From: Adiantum capillus-veneris
Lineage: Eukaryota > Streptophyta > Polypodiopsida > Polypodiales > Pteridaceae
NCBI GenBank assembly: GCA_014529385.2
Contig: CM043953.1
Location: 65,300,372-65,364,371 of the forward strand
Reading direction: 5' to 3'
DNA: 64,000 nt
Position numbers and translations under genes: made by a program. The notes beneath the pieces are model-generated. The model saw only the letters and a list, made by a program, of their open reading frames with translations, searched no databases and was not told where the DNA came from. Of the stretch, positions 50,601-59,011 are shown one piece after another (positions within the stretch are counted from its first letter, which is position 1; every line of letters begins with the position of its first letter).

Positions 50601-53600
50601 TTATCATAAGCTCTTAGCCTAATCTCTTGAGCAAAACCAAGCCTAAGCTCGTTTTTCCATTAAACTTCCTATACTAATCCAGGCCTTGAGATCATAAGCT
50701 CGAGAACCCAAGCTAAAGCTTCGTAAGCTTCGTTAGCCGAGCCTAACTTAACCTCCTTAAGATAAGCCTAATCCTTGATGATCATGTTCTCTAAGCCTAT
50801 GCTCCAATCTCGCTTAAGCCAAGCTAATCCTCGATATGCTTCATTATTCGATCCCAACTTAATCTCCTTAGGGCCTTGATGATTAAGTGCCTTAAGCGAG
50901 GCCTAAGCCTAACCTCATAAGCCAAGCTTTGGATCCTACCTAAAGCTCTCTAATCTCTTAGGAGCCAAGCCAAGTTTGCCCATTCTCAAACTCATTAGCC
51001 ATATTCTTAAGCCTTCAGCCTAATCTTAAATCATTAGCCGTGCCTAAACCCATTCAAATCTGGGATTTAAGCCATAAATCTTAAGCCAAAACAGACGGCC
51101 ATTGGAAGACGAAGTTCTTATGCCATAACGGGAAGAAGCAGAAGGAAGTACAAAGCAGGTCATTATTAATTTTCTTGATTAGCACCTGGATTAAGCCAGG
51201 TTCCACCTTGTAAGGAGCATAAAGCCTCCATTAACGATTGATTAATCATGGATACTGTTGATTAACTGGTATTAAGCGAATTGTTGGTTTTGAGCTCTGT
51301 TTTCGTTAATTGTGTCTGTTGCACCTCTTTCCCCGCACCTCTCACAGCGAGGGGCCCGATGCCTTCCGGGCTCACCTTTCGCACACTTATCCCCCGACAT
51401 CGCATACTTGCGGAAGCATGGAATAAGGTGGTGCACTCTTATAGAGATGCAATGCTTCATGGGGCTTCTCTATCCCTTGCTAGTGTTGCTTCCCCTTCCA
51501 GGATACTATAGTCGAAACACGGTTGGTTGATGTTGATGTGCCTATGGACACGTCAACGTAGTCACCTTCTTCTCTTGCCTTGTACATATCCTTAGAATGC
51601 ATAGTTGTGTTAAATGCATTTCATACAATGTGCGCGGGTTATGCAACCTTGCGAAGTGGCGATTAACTTGGCACTATGTACATACATGTAAGGCAGATAT
51701 TGTTGTTTTGCAAGAACACAATCAACATGAGTTTGCTGGGCAATGCTTGTACTTTGCGGGTTACTGGAATGCGTATGCTGGTTTGATGAGCTTTTCATGT
51801 GTTTTTGTCATAAGATGGGCACCACGTGCCAATAGAAAAGAACAGACTGATTAGACTTTTAGTACTTCAACAACAACTGAAACTGAAAGAGAGAGAGCAC
51901 ACGCAACACGGAGTGGCGGAATTCCACCCCAGAGAGTATTGACCCCAAACCTTGGCGCCTCTTTTGGTATTTCTTTATATTACTTGAATTCAGTGTTAAG
52001 TATGGAGGCTGATTTACCCCTTGTAATTTTCTGTATTAAAAACACACATTTGTAAGGCACCCGTTATGAGGAGAAGCCATTGTGCGTGAAGAAAAATCAC
52101 CCGCCGGAATCCAAAATTTTCGCCGGAATATTATGGCTGGATGGCGGTCGGAAAGTGGTCGGAAAACAATTGGTCGTAACTCATTGGCCGATCGATGATC
52201 AGTGGCCGGTGGCCGATTTCAAAGATGGACTTGTCTTCTCAAGGGCGACCACACATGGGCGGATTGGATAGTCCGATTTGGACTTGTCTACACAAGGGCG
52301 ACTACACAGCCGCCTGCCATGAGAGAGGGCAGCCCTTTTGGCCTATAAAAGGAGGCCTCTTCTACACACAAAAACGGATTGTGAAGCATTGTGCCTACAT
52401 TGTGAAGTTGATGTGAAGTGGTGAGAGTGAAGTAAGATGGGAGCTCCAAAAGGGTATAATCCCTTTGTAATCTACTTCTTGTTTTGAAGTACTAAAGCCA
52501 TTGAGTGGTTGCTTTCCCGTGGACGTAAGATGGGAGATAAAAGAGACCATTTTTGAGACATGCGTAGTGCAAGCCATCCTCTACGGAGTGGAAATCTGGG
52601 GAGCAAGCATTTCAGCCCACACATGGAATGAAATTGAAAAAATTCAGAAAAAGTTTCTATGTCAACACATGGGGGTCAAAAAGACGACACCATACTCTGT
52701 GCTACTCTTGGAGACAGGCAAGAGACCACTAGAAATGAAAGCATTGCAAAAAATGTACACGTATATCATGAAGGTCAAAGCGATGCCTACTACTCGAATC
52801 CCCCGCATTGCATGGGAAACGGGATGTGCGCCGCAAAAGACAAAAAAAAGCAAATTTCTGTCATCGAGCCTCATACAGGACATTAAGAAATGGTTCGCTA
52901 AATGGAATGTAGAAGCATATGTGGACATGCTTATTGAGGAGGGCAAGGAGGGAGAACATATGCTGAATTTTGAAATTGCATTACTAAATAGCCTCCACAC
53001 CAAGTGGAAGACAACGCAACACCGCTCGAAATTTGAATACTATTGCAAGCATGTCAACACAAAGTATTGGGAAGGCTATAACACAAACCCAATGGAAGCC
53101 CAGGCCCACGTACGAACACCCATGCCCCACGTGGCACGAAGAGCCATCTCTTTGATGCGCACAAGGTCACATATGCTCAAAATAGAAACAGAGGGCTGGC
53201 TAAAAATTGATGCTTCTAAACGGATATGCACATCATGTACAATGCAAGCTCCCGAAGATGAAGCACATGTGACATTGGAATGCCCAGAATACGCTCACAT
53301 CCGGGCTAATTTTCAACCACTTCTAAGCGGTTGCTCTACCTTTGCGGACCTATTATCCAAGACAGACCCCTCCCCTACAGCTCTCGGAACATACCTCACC
53401 CGCATACTTGAGCATCAAAAGACACTCATAGGAACACAAAAAGAGAATAACACACACCACACCATACACCCTCGTGAGGGGAGACTATGTATCACTTTGA
53501 GGTCCCATGGGTCATTTCTGGCCCCCCGTAGACGTTAATACCAAATCAAATCAAATCTCCCCCCTCTATAATCTCTCATGTGTGAAAATTATCTCTCTCC

Positions 53601-56600
53601 ATTAAGTAAACTACTCAATTATCTACTTAGCTATGTCCTATTTCCTAACACTCAGTACAATGCTGGTACTCGCGCTCTGTACCTCCACCTTGAAGAGTGC
53701 CAGAGACTTAGCCCTTTGCACTTATTTAAAGGCCCTTGGCCTTGAAAAGCAGTTCACATGAAAAGCTTGAAACTCAGAAGCAACTAGCCCAAAAGCTGGC
53801 GCTGAAATGAGGCCGCCCGTTTTGCAAAAATTGATACAACTGCCACGTCAGTAGCGGGAACTTCTCTTTAAAAATAGTCCACTTGGCAAGACTTTGCAAG
53901 TTGGTAAAACTTCTTCTGCTGCTTCTGCTTCTTCACTTAGGGTTTAGGCCCCTTGGCCGGGATCTGCAAGCCGGCTCTGTTCTTCAGTGGCCTGACACGT
54001 CAGCAATTTGTGATAGTTTAATGATGGTTAGGCATGAGGTGCAACTAGCTCTTGCGTACAATGATCCGACGAGTCGCTGGATGGTGGTTCAATGTATGAT
54101 TAACGGCCAGGTGTATGAATTTGGCGGGGTCTATGCGCATACAATCTCAGGTCAACGAGCTGCTTTATGGCATGATATGTCTTCATATCCATGGCTCTCC
54201 AATGCTTTGCTTTGTCGTGATTTTAATAATACCCCCGCATCTTCCGATAACACTACAGATCATTCGCACATGTTGGGTGTGAAATTGCAGGCTTGGACAA
54301 ATTTTATTGCACACACATAGATGTTGGATTTGTGGAGCCTATTGCATCCGAATGTTTTCGGATACACCTTTCGGCATAATGCTCAATCCTCGTATCTTGC
54401 AAGATTAGACTTGACTGGGATATTGCTTGGTATTGTTTGTTGTGCGAGTGCAATCTGTGATTCAAGATTATGGCAAGCACTATATGCGTTACGGGAGATG
54501 TTGAGGATGCCAAATCAGTATCTCAAAAGCTCCAAGTTTTGGCTGATGTGCGGTCATTGATTGAAGGTGAGCTGACAGCATTATGTCAAGCCCGAGTACG
54601 CCTGCAACATAAACATAAACTTGATAAATGGCAGACTTGAGCTCGACATATAGCCTTTGTGGATAATGGTTGCACCTCAAACCAACTTTTTTAAGCACTT
54701 GCATGATTCTAGGACTTCTCAAACCATCAAGAGGGTTATGCGTAGCTCAGGCTCTTGGACAACCTCTAAACGTGACCTTGCTGATGCCATGGTTTCGCAC
54801 TTTGGGAAAGTATTTGCTGCTCCACTTCAGTTTCTGCTGAAACTCATCATGCACGACAGTGTTTGTTATCTACGGTGCATCAATTCTCTCTTCCATTGAT
54901 GCCCAAGCCATGGAAGTTAACTTTACTGAACATGAATTGCATTCAGCCTTGCTTGCTCTCGGCCGATGGCGCTCCCCCGGTTGGGACGACCTCACAGTGG
55001 AAATTTTTCATTTCCTTTTGGGAGCCCTTGAAAGAGCCTTTGCCCTACATGATGAATGCTGCATGGAGTAAGCAGAATTTGCCAATATCCTGGAAAGAAG
55101 GATTGTTGAAATTATTTCCCAAGCAGGCCGAGCACTCTATGCGGGTTGTATACAAGATCTTGGCAAAGATGATAGTGCATCACATCAAGGAGTCTCTTCT
55201 TGTAGGTATTCATCTGGCTCAAGATGGTTTTATCCTCTTGCCTCGGCAATCGTGCATGAACCCACACAACTGTACATTGGTCAATTGAAAAGCCCACTAG
55301 TGGGGCATAACATACTGCCATAGGGGAGAGAGAGGGCAGTGCGTAGCGTGCAGGGCATCACTCCTGGCACCGCACTGTGCATAAGAGGGAAAGCAAGCAC
55401 TCCATAGCTCTTAACCTGTGACAAAATCTGAAAATGAGCCTCTCCCAGGTTAAAATTCAGCGCCACTTCTTGTTGCATGAGGAAAGTGCACCAGAAGGTG
55501 CCACTTGACACATTTACAAACATTTTCCCATTTCGGGGTTGCCGCCTAAAAATCTCCCAACCGGTTGCCCAGTTGACTTCACGGCAGAGTAAGAAAATGT
55601 TCCCCTTGTCATTCCGGAGGTAATGACGCAAACACATTTTCAGGTCCCAAAATAGCAGCTCCCTAAATTTTAGGAGATGCTGTCATTGTATCTTTCTAGG
55701 TCATCTGACCCTCTTTGTACACTGCGGCCACATCCAGAACTGAATTGTAGTCTTTGTAGCAAAGGATTCCACTTTGGCTAGTCAATGACCCCACTTTGGC
55801 TAACCATAGTCCTTGTCCAACCTTAGTGCTCTCTTGCCCTCAGGCCTGGACTCCCTCTGGACAGTTCCACACTAGCTATGCAATGCAGGGCAGTTAGATT
55901 TCCCGAGGGGTGTTTCCAAAAAGTGAAAATAAATCAATAATAAGAAAGAAATCGGCAAAAAGGATAGATAGTAGTCACACGCTGGTGACAGTAATACTGG
56001 CAGCTTTTGCATTTTATTCAAACATCATCGAGATTCCTTGTGATCGCATCCTTGCCTCCAAATGATTTTCTCTCTTACCTTTTCTCTTACCCTTACAAAA
56101 AAAACGGGAGACTGGGATTTGAGCCTTCATTAAATTAAACCTACACTTCTTGTTGCTGGGCTAAGCCATCCAGGCAGATGCCCGCCGCTGTGAACTCAGG
56201 CGCCCTCCAACTTACTGGACAGCCAACTCCCCCCCCCCCCCCCCCCAACGCTTCCCTCCATCCGCCCTGCTGGCGTCGAAGAATCCGCCCCAGTGCACCA
56301 GCTGTTGCGTATACGTCTGCTGTCGCAGCCTCGCTCTGGTGGCCGTGCCAACTTTTACATTTTCGTTTGCTGCCAACGGGTATCACCTCAGATTCCTATC
56401 GTTTTTCGATTTTCCCTCTACTGCAAATGTGCTGAACTAAATGGCTATTCACATTATGTCTAGGATCATGTTCTTACTATGATAGAAAAGTCTAGTACTA
56501 GTGGATCGTATTTTGTAAGAGCATTCACATAATCATGTGAACTGCAGTGGCTGCCGTGCTGATGCTAGTGAAGCGGCTGTCATTCTTCTTCCTTCCAATA

Positions 56601-58892
56601 TAACTGTCTTTAGCCTCGACTTCTCTGGTTCTGGGCTTTCAGAGGGAGACTATGTGACGCTTGGCTGCAATGAGGTTAGAAATGTCTTTATCAAGAACTA
56701 TGACATTTAAAAAGGAAAATGGTATTGCTACATTCTTCTCTAATATTTGCTTTTACCATCAACACAGAGAGATGATTTGAAGGCTGTTGTTGGTCATTTG
56801 CGTTCAGATAAAAGAGTTTCCTGCATTGGTCTGTGGGGTCGTTCCATGGGTGCCGTGACATGGTAACAGACTTGACCTCTTGAAGTATATGTCGAGACTC
56901 CACTATCATTTTACCAGTTTCATATTTTGAAGTGAGGTTCTGATGATGGCAGCCTTATGTATGGTGCGGAAGATCCTTCGATTGCAGGCATGGTTCTAGA
57001 TAGTCCCTTTTCGAACTTGGTAGATCTGATGATGGAACTTGTTGATGTTTACAAGATTCGGCTTCCCAAATTCACGGTAAACATTTTCTCTTATATGATT
57101 AACTTGTACATCAGAGCTGTCTGTCCTCTCTCCCCTTTTCTAGTTCATATGTAAACTATGTTTTTTTTGGGTGGTTTTCAGTTGAAGGTAGCCATACAGT
57201 ACATGCGCAAAGTAATTCAAAAGAAGGCCCGATTTGATATTTTAGAGTTGGATGCTATTCAGGTTTGCTGTTCTATCCAAGAGTTGAACTTTTTGAAACT
57301 TGTTTTGTGCACTCTTAGGAGCTGTTATGAATATTCTGCCTTGCAATTGACCTTTGTTCAATGAATTCCCACCATTTCTCCTTTTTTTGCGTGCTCTTTC
57401 CACCTTTTCCAGTTGACCACCATCTTTTTTTCTTATTTTCCACCCACCCTAGGCATATGCTGCCATGCGTTTATTTTGAATCATGTGGATAAAAGAAAAT
57501 AAAGATCTATTAATGTCTGCCAAAGCTGGCCTATGAAACCCAATACAGTACATTTGCTATAGATGTCTTGCCATATATTGCAACAAGAATCAGGATTGAA
57601 AATACCTGTAAGTACTAGCGCACTGTTGGTATTGCTTCTCTCATTATCTTCCTTATTATATGCTTTATTAAAGATTGGCTGTAATATCTATATAGGCTCC
57701 TCTTGTGGCTGGTAAATGATGGCTCTGGTGTGCTGATTGTTGGGATGCCGTATACATGTCCTTGAGGGGTCGAGGTCTGGAGTGACAAATGCCATAGCTT
57801 TAGAGTGCAACTTCTTGAGGGTGGTGGGGCAAATCATAGAAGCTATTCAGCATTGTTCTGTCTGTGAAGAAATCTCTTATAACACTCTTGCAGAAGGCTC
57901 AATATTACTTGATCTCATATTTTCACAAGCATGTCCTGGTGGTGTCTAAGCTCTAGCAAGAAGATGCTCAAAGCATCTCTGGTCCTTAACCTTTAGGGCA
58001 TGTCATAGTGGTCCAAAACCCTCCTGAATGAGGCAATGTTACCACGCCCAAAGATCTTAGTAGACAATGTTTTGACAGTTTATGGCTCCGTAGTCTCTAC
58101 CTCCTGGTGGTAAGAGTTGACAAATGTGCCATACACATCTATCCTGTCATGTTTACCAAGTTCAATCCTCAATTGAGGTAATGATTTGGAGATTTGTGCA
58201 ATAGAATTGCAAATATCACGTGTTCATGAATCCTGGCTGTGACACAAACCATCTGCGAGATGTATAACATGGTGCTGATAGGTATTTTTTAATCTCTAAA
58301 GCTAGTGTAAAGCTGGACTATGGCCTGTTTCACAAATTCAATGTCCTTCCTGCACCTTGTTCAGTTTTGCATCGTCAACAACTATGTCTCTTTACATACG
58401 CACAAGCATGCATGCCAATAGATGTGCACGCGTAAACAGCTGTCTTAATTAACTTGGCAAAGGTTTTTGTTGATCAATCAGGTTGCAAAGAAGTCATTTA
58501 TTCCTGCACTGTTTGGGCATGCTACCGAAGACTCTTTTATTCAACCACACCACTCAGATCTTATTTACAAGGCCTATGTGGTAATTTTTTTTGTCTGGGT
58601 CGTGGGATAAGCAGACAATTAGTATCAGTTTTGATGAGTTTTAATGTAAGCTTGTCAAGTAGATTGATACTTCTATCGTTCAGAACTTCTCAAAACTGCA
58701 ATTGATTTGGTTCAGGGTGACAAAAACATTATCAAATTTGAGGGGGACCATAATTCGCCAAGGCCTAGATTTTATTACGATTCTATCAACATTTTTTTTC
58801 ATAACGTCCTTCAACCTCCAGAGGGTCCTGTTGCTGATCTTGCAACAGGCACACCTTATCTTGACATGGATGAATTAGACCCGGATGAAGAG
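22534..58892 (+). CDS. Plant alpha/beta-hydrolase (serine aminopeptidase S33 / BAAT-like), nine exons joined
   Basis: Nine exons join in frame with GT-AG borders: 22534-22571, 45114-45195, 45493-45596, 56548-56674, 56768-56862, 56953-57076, 57182-57262, 58482-58580 and 58716-58892, about 309 codons. The start [13 protein letters not shown] is characteristic of a conserved land-plant hydrolase family. Landmarks are an oxyanion-side HGNSG across exons 3 and 4, the nucleophile GRSMG in exon 5, the acid Asp within HATEDSF in exon 8, and the His of GDHNSPR in exon 9. A Ser-Asp-His triad is therefore present. There is no signal peptide or membrane segment, so it is probably cytosolic; the substrate is unknown. 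Introns 1 (22,542 bp) and 3 (10,951 bp) are filled with retroelements. There is no in-frame stop and all phases agree, so it is likely functional. The 3' end is uncertain. Confidence 0.92.
23229..23616 (+). repeat. 5' LTR of copy A
   Basis: 388 bp, starting TGTTGGAGTTTTGG and ending ACTTTGACA. It is swollen by two CT tracts. It matches the LTR at 43946-44190 at both its start and its end. Confidence 0.75.
23409..23568. repeat. Two (CT)n tracts in a ~92-bp tandem duplication
   Basis: The unit CCAAGGTTGGTTGG-(CT)n-CGTCCTTTCTCC is present twice: CT at about 23409-23464 and 23501-23568. Confidence 0.93.
23617..23628 (+). other. Primer binding site (initiator-Met tRNA)
   Basis: TGGTATCAGAGC immediately follows the LTR of copy A. 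Confidence 0.88.
24083..24517 (+). pseudogene. Gag nucleocapsid remnant with two damaged zinc knuckles
   Basis: The 144-codon frame is Lys/Ser/Asp-rich and contains CLAQDCEAK, then [17 protein letters not shown] about 60 residues later. Both look like decayed CCHC knuckles (CxxCxxxxHxxxxC), with the His and last Cys lost in the second. This identifies the interior as retroelement gag. No capsid part is recognisable upstream. Confidence 0.5.
25003..25920. repeat. ~367-bp direct duplication (period 551 bp) with an internal hairpin
   Basis: Copies at 25003-25370 and 25554-25920 are nearly identical, and a partial third copy lies at about 25517-25553. Each full copy contains a 42-nt hairpin (25078-25119, 25629-25670) with arms CCGAGTCT/AGACTCGG and inner arms CTTGA/TCAAG. 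Confidence 0.88.
26020..26211 (-). repeat. 3' LTR of antisense copia element
   Basis: 192 bp. It is a near-identical partner of 31341-31532, with few differences by eye. Confidence 0.92.
26301..30250 (-). pseudogene. Copia Gag-Pol with two to three frameshifts
   Basis: Three overlapping frames make one polyprotein. Frame 30182-29712 is gag ([20 protein letters not shown]); its N-terminus continues in frame to about 30250. Frame 29869-27881 carries zinc knuckle [14 protein letters not shown], protease [13 protein letters not shown], an HHCC region ([21 protein letters not shown]) and the integrase core ([26 protein letters not shown]). Frame 27959-26301 (552 aa, intact) carries RT with KWVYKYKIT and YVDDMLIAG, and RNase H with [25 protein letters not shown] and [13 protein letters not shown]. 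Frameshifts lie near 29822 and 28060-27960. The motifs resemble Tork/Tnt1-type copia. It is in a host intron and antisense to it. Confidence 0.92.
30260..31326 (-). other. Leader of antisense copia element
   Basis: About 1.07 kb between primer site and gag with no recognisable protein, long for a copia leader. Confidence 0.55.
31327..31338 (-). other. Primer binding site (initiator-Met tRNA)
   Basis: The minus strand reads TGGTATCAGAGC, two bases inside the LTR. Confidence 0.9.
31341..31532 (-). repeat. 5' LTR of antisense copia element
   Basis: 192 bp, starting TGAAGGAGTACGAG on the plus strand. The final dinucleotide is TA instead of CA. Confidence 0.9.
31700..32059 (+). mobile_element. 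LTR fragment of the small non-autonomous family
   Basis: It matches copies A and B from the TATA region to the LTR end (CATCTAATTCATTG, TTGGTTTGAGCAATC, GACGCTTCTGCAT). It is followed by a decayed primer site (CGGTATTAGAGC) at about 32048-32059. Confidence 0.7.
31928..31936 (+). promoter_or_regulatory. TATA box of LTR family
   Basis: TATATAAGG followed by AGC, conserved with 44079-44087 in the sister LTR. Transcription would start about 30 bp downstream, within the LTR. Confidence 0.55.
32345..32470 (+). repeat. Direct repeat of 41250-41370
   Basis: It shares GAACGGYTGCGTTTT, ACACGCTACC and CTCAACGATTGC with the segment at 41250-41370. The chromovirus (32655-40255) lies between the two copies, so they may be parts of an outer element into which it inserted. 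Confidence 0.75.
32655..33872 (-). repeat. 3' LTR of chromovirus
   Basis: 1218 bp. It contains many AAAACGC/GCGTTTT words. On the minus strand it begins TGTCACGTGACA, itself a palindrome. Confidence 0.95.
33873..33886 (-). other. Polypurine tract of chromovirus
   Basis: The minus strand reads AAAAAGGAGGGGAT directly before the LTR. Confidence 0.9.
33884..38581 (-). pseudogene. Chromovirus Gag-Pol with chromodomain, broken
   Basis: Reading leftward: gag from ATG 38581 (MVVTRSG, a coiled-coil-like stretch, then capsid WLHQFNAYF and [11 protein letters not shown]), interrupted by TAA near 37929 and resuming at 37909. Zinc knuckle [14 protein letters not shown] and protease ([11 protein letters not shown]) lie in frame 37412-36705. 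RT is in frames 36563-36252 and 36267-35356 ([39 protein letters not shown]), with RNase H ([25 protein letters not shown]). Integrase is in 35220-34702 and 34729-33884 ([27 protein letters not shown]). A C-terminal chromodomain ([18 protein letters not shown]) marks it as a chromovirus. The protease has Pro in the second position of its Asp-x-Gly triad, where Thr or Ser is usual. Confidence 0.93.
39025..39036 (-). other. Primer binding site (initiator-Met tRNA)
   Basis: The minus strand reads TGGTATCAGAGC, one base inside the 5' LTR. Confidence 0.9.
39038..40255 (-). repeat. 5' LTR of chromovirus
   Basis: 1218 bp, the same length as the other LTR despite small compensating indels (for example an expanded GAC run near 39350). 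It is followed by TCAAT. Confidence 0.95.
40261..41250. other. No gene recognised
   Basis: This part of intron 1 has GCTG/AAAACGC words like those of the chromovirus LTR. It is likely part of the older repeat into which that element inserted. Confidence 0.4.
41250..41370 (+). repeat. Direct repeat of 32345-32470
   Basis: See the partner segment. The order of shared words is the same and the orientation is direct. Confidence 0.75.
41864..42318 (+). repeat. Inverted-repeat arm, partner of 55236-55690
   Basis: It shares, in order, GCATCTCCTAAAATTTAGGG, GCTATTTTGGG, GAAGTCAACTG, GAGTGATGCCC and ACAGTTGTGTGGGTTCATGC with the reverse complement of 55236-55690. Similarity is roughly three quarters by eye, with gaps. 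The family is unknown. Confidence 0.85.
42319..43239. other. No gene recognised
   Basis: Intronic. A short phrase (CAGCG...TTTACTGTTTTT) occurs twice near 42401-42440 and 42539-42565. Otherwise unremarkable. Confidence 0.4.
43240..44190 (+). mobile_element. Small non-autonomous LTR element, copy B (interior plus 3' LTR)
   Basis: The interior 43240-43945 matches the 3' part of copy A's interior. It is followed by a purine tract (AGATGAAGAGAGGG) and an LTR starting at 43946 (TGTTATAAATTTATG). The LTR shares its start, TATA box and end with copies A and 31700-32059. The 5' part is missing. Confidence 0.75.
44079..44087 (+). promoter_or_regulatory. TATA box of LTR family
   Basis: TATATAAGG, conserved with 31928-31936. 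In copy A the corresponding site is mutated. Confidence 0.55.
44097..44615. repeat. Tandem duplication, period 263 bp
   Basis: Copies 44097-44359 and 44360-about 44615 begin CCCCATTATATAATC and end CCATTTTCTTTTTTGG. Few differences are seen, so it is recent. It spans the end of copy B's LTR and its flank. Confidence 0.9.
45114..45195 (+). CDS. Hydrolase exon 2
   Basis: 82 bp after acceptor TTTTGTAG, encoding [10 protein letters not shown] to RRYQREDLE (27 codons), with donor GTTTGT. The first base completes the Arg codon of exon 1. Confidence 0.92.
45493..45596 (+). CDS. Hydrolase exon 3
   Basis: 104 bp after acceptor TTTTTACAG, encoding [14 protein letters not shown] to [10 protein letters not shown] plus two bases of a Ser codon. 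Intron 2 is 297 bp. Confidence 0.93.
45597..47632. other. Start of hydrolase intron 3, no gene recognised
   Basis: Several short open frames are present on both strands without recognisable motifs. Confidence 0.4.
47634..47660. repeat. (GT)n microsatellite
   Basis: About 13 GT units in a GT/GC-rich patch that runs from 47430 to 47840. Confidence 0.92.
48250..49190 (+). pseudogene. LINE ORF1 remnant (DUF4283-type with zinc knuckle)
   Basis: Reading through stops and frame changes, the region shows the DUF4283-like phrase [14 protein letters not shown], then a zinc knuckle [14 protein letters not shown] (48745-48775). A Ser/Thr/Lys-rich tail follows, ending with frame 48755-49189. This layout is that of plant L1-type LINE ORF1 proteins, which bind the element's RNA. 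Several stops make it non-functional. An endonuclease of the same type lies downstream (51597). Confidence 0.6.
49191..50400. other. No gene recognised
   Basis: Intronic. No coding frame of note and no repeat partner was seen. Confidence 0.4.
50418..50428 (+). promoter_or_regulatory. TATA-like box
   Basis: ATATAAAAAGG is followed about 40 bp later by a pyrimidine-rich stretch. It may be the promoter of an unidentified LTR. Confidence 0.3.
50500..51100. repeat. Region dense in AAGC/TAAGCC words
   Basis: Words such as TTAAGCC, CCTAAGCC and CATAAGC recur every 10-25 bp for about 600 bp without a fixed period. This looks like an old degenerate tandem repeat. Confidence 0.6.
51597..51790 (+). 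pseudogene. LINE endonuclease, N-terminal part
   Basis: [17 protein letters not shown] to DIVVLQEHN is the start of an APE-type endonuclease (Asn in the first motif, Glu in LQEH). It breaks off near 51790; the rest of the domain resumes at about 53950. Confidence 0.75.
51800..53880 (+). mobile_element. Insertion splitting the LINE endonuclease, containing a LINE 3' end
   Basis: About 2.1 kb separates the two endonuclease halves. It contains the RT C-terminal frame at 52501-53538 and, after it, CAAATCAAATCAAAT (near 53545), like the short tandem tail of a non-LTR element. TATAAAAGG at 52344 may be a promoter of another fragment. Exact ends were not found. Confidence 0.5.
52501..53538 (+). pseudogene. 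LINE ORF2 C-terminal fragment (open, 345 codons)
   Basis: The fragment begins past the polymerase motifs with [20 protein letters not shown], the thumb region of a LINE reverse transcriptase. It continues to a zinc-binding end ([19 protein letters not shown]). The block LYGxEIWG also occurs in the LINE at 63733, so both belong to one broad type. The frame has no stop over 345 codons, but RT and endonuclease are missing, so it is a 5'-truncated copy. Confidence 0.8.
53883..55290 (+). pseudogene. LINE endonuclease C-terminus and RT start
   Basis: Frame 53883-54320 holds [18 protein letters not shown] and LLCRDFNN, the second half of the endonuclease (Arg replaces the usual Gly before DFN). TAG at 54318-54320 sits where Gln would fit, and the frame continues with [16 protein letters not shown] and ARLD. 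The RT N-terminus follows in two phases at 54863-55288 ([52 protein letters not shown]). It stops near 55290, where the inverted repeat begins. Same element as 48250-51790. Confidence 0.75.
55236..55690 (-). repeat. Inverted-repeat arm, partner of 41864-42318
   Basis: Its reverse complement matches the segment in intron 1. Minus-strand frame 55637-55281 (118 codons) is open but unrecognised. Confidence 0.85.
55691..56547. other. End of hydrolase intron 3
   Basis: No gene was seen. Poly-C (about 17) lies at 56231-56247. The final bases CTGCAG are the acceptor of exon 4. Confidence 0.5.
56548..56674 (+). CDS. Hydrolase exon 4
   Basis: 127 bp after acceptor CTGCAG. The first T completes the Ser codon; 42 codons follow ([14 protein letters not shown] to [15 protein letters not shown]). 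The Cys near the end stands where I would expect Trp in relatives, possibly a lineage difference. Confidence 0.94.
56768..56862 (+). CDS. Hydrolase exon 5 (nucleophile)
   Basis: 95 bp, [12 protein letters not shown] to WGRSMGAVT, containing the G-x-S-x-G elbow with the catalytic Ser. Donor GTAACA. Confidence 0.94.
56953..57076 (+). CDS. Hydrolase exon 6
   Basis: 124 bp, [20 protein letters not shown] to YKIRLPKFT. Acceptor GGCAG, donor GTAAAC. Intron 5 is only 90 bp. Confidence 0.94.
57182..57262 (+). CDS. Hydrolase exon 7
   Basis: 81 bp, 27 codons ([18 protein letters not shown] to DAIQ), after acceptor GGTTTTCAG. Confidence 0.93.
58482..58580 (+). CDS. Hydrolase exon 8 (acid residue)
   Basis: 99 bp, 33 codons ([19 protein letters not shown] to YKAYV). 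The Asp in TED is the likely acid of the triad. Donor GTAATT. Intron 7 before it (1219 bp) shows nothing recognisable. Confidence 0.93.
58716..58892 (+). CDS. Hydrolase exon 9 (catalytic His)
   Basis: 177 bp, 59 codons, from [19 protein letters not shown] through [11 protein letters not shown] to an acidic tail (MDELDPDEE). Acceptor TTGGTTCAG, donor GTAAGC, so at least one more exon is expected. Confidence 0.92.
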
Positions 58893-59011
58893 GTAAGCTA
58901 GCTCATTGACACCCTCTTTGCATGTTAATTTTTGAAGTGATCTATAGAATGTGTCTATAAAATAAGCATCTGTTTTAATTTGTCTTCATATTAGAGTTAG
59001 TTTTTTTGTAG

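Noticed and set aside
57263-58481. A further exon within intron 7
   Set aside because: The protein joins without a gap from exon 7 to exon 8 in phase, and no frame in the intron fits the family.
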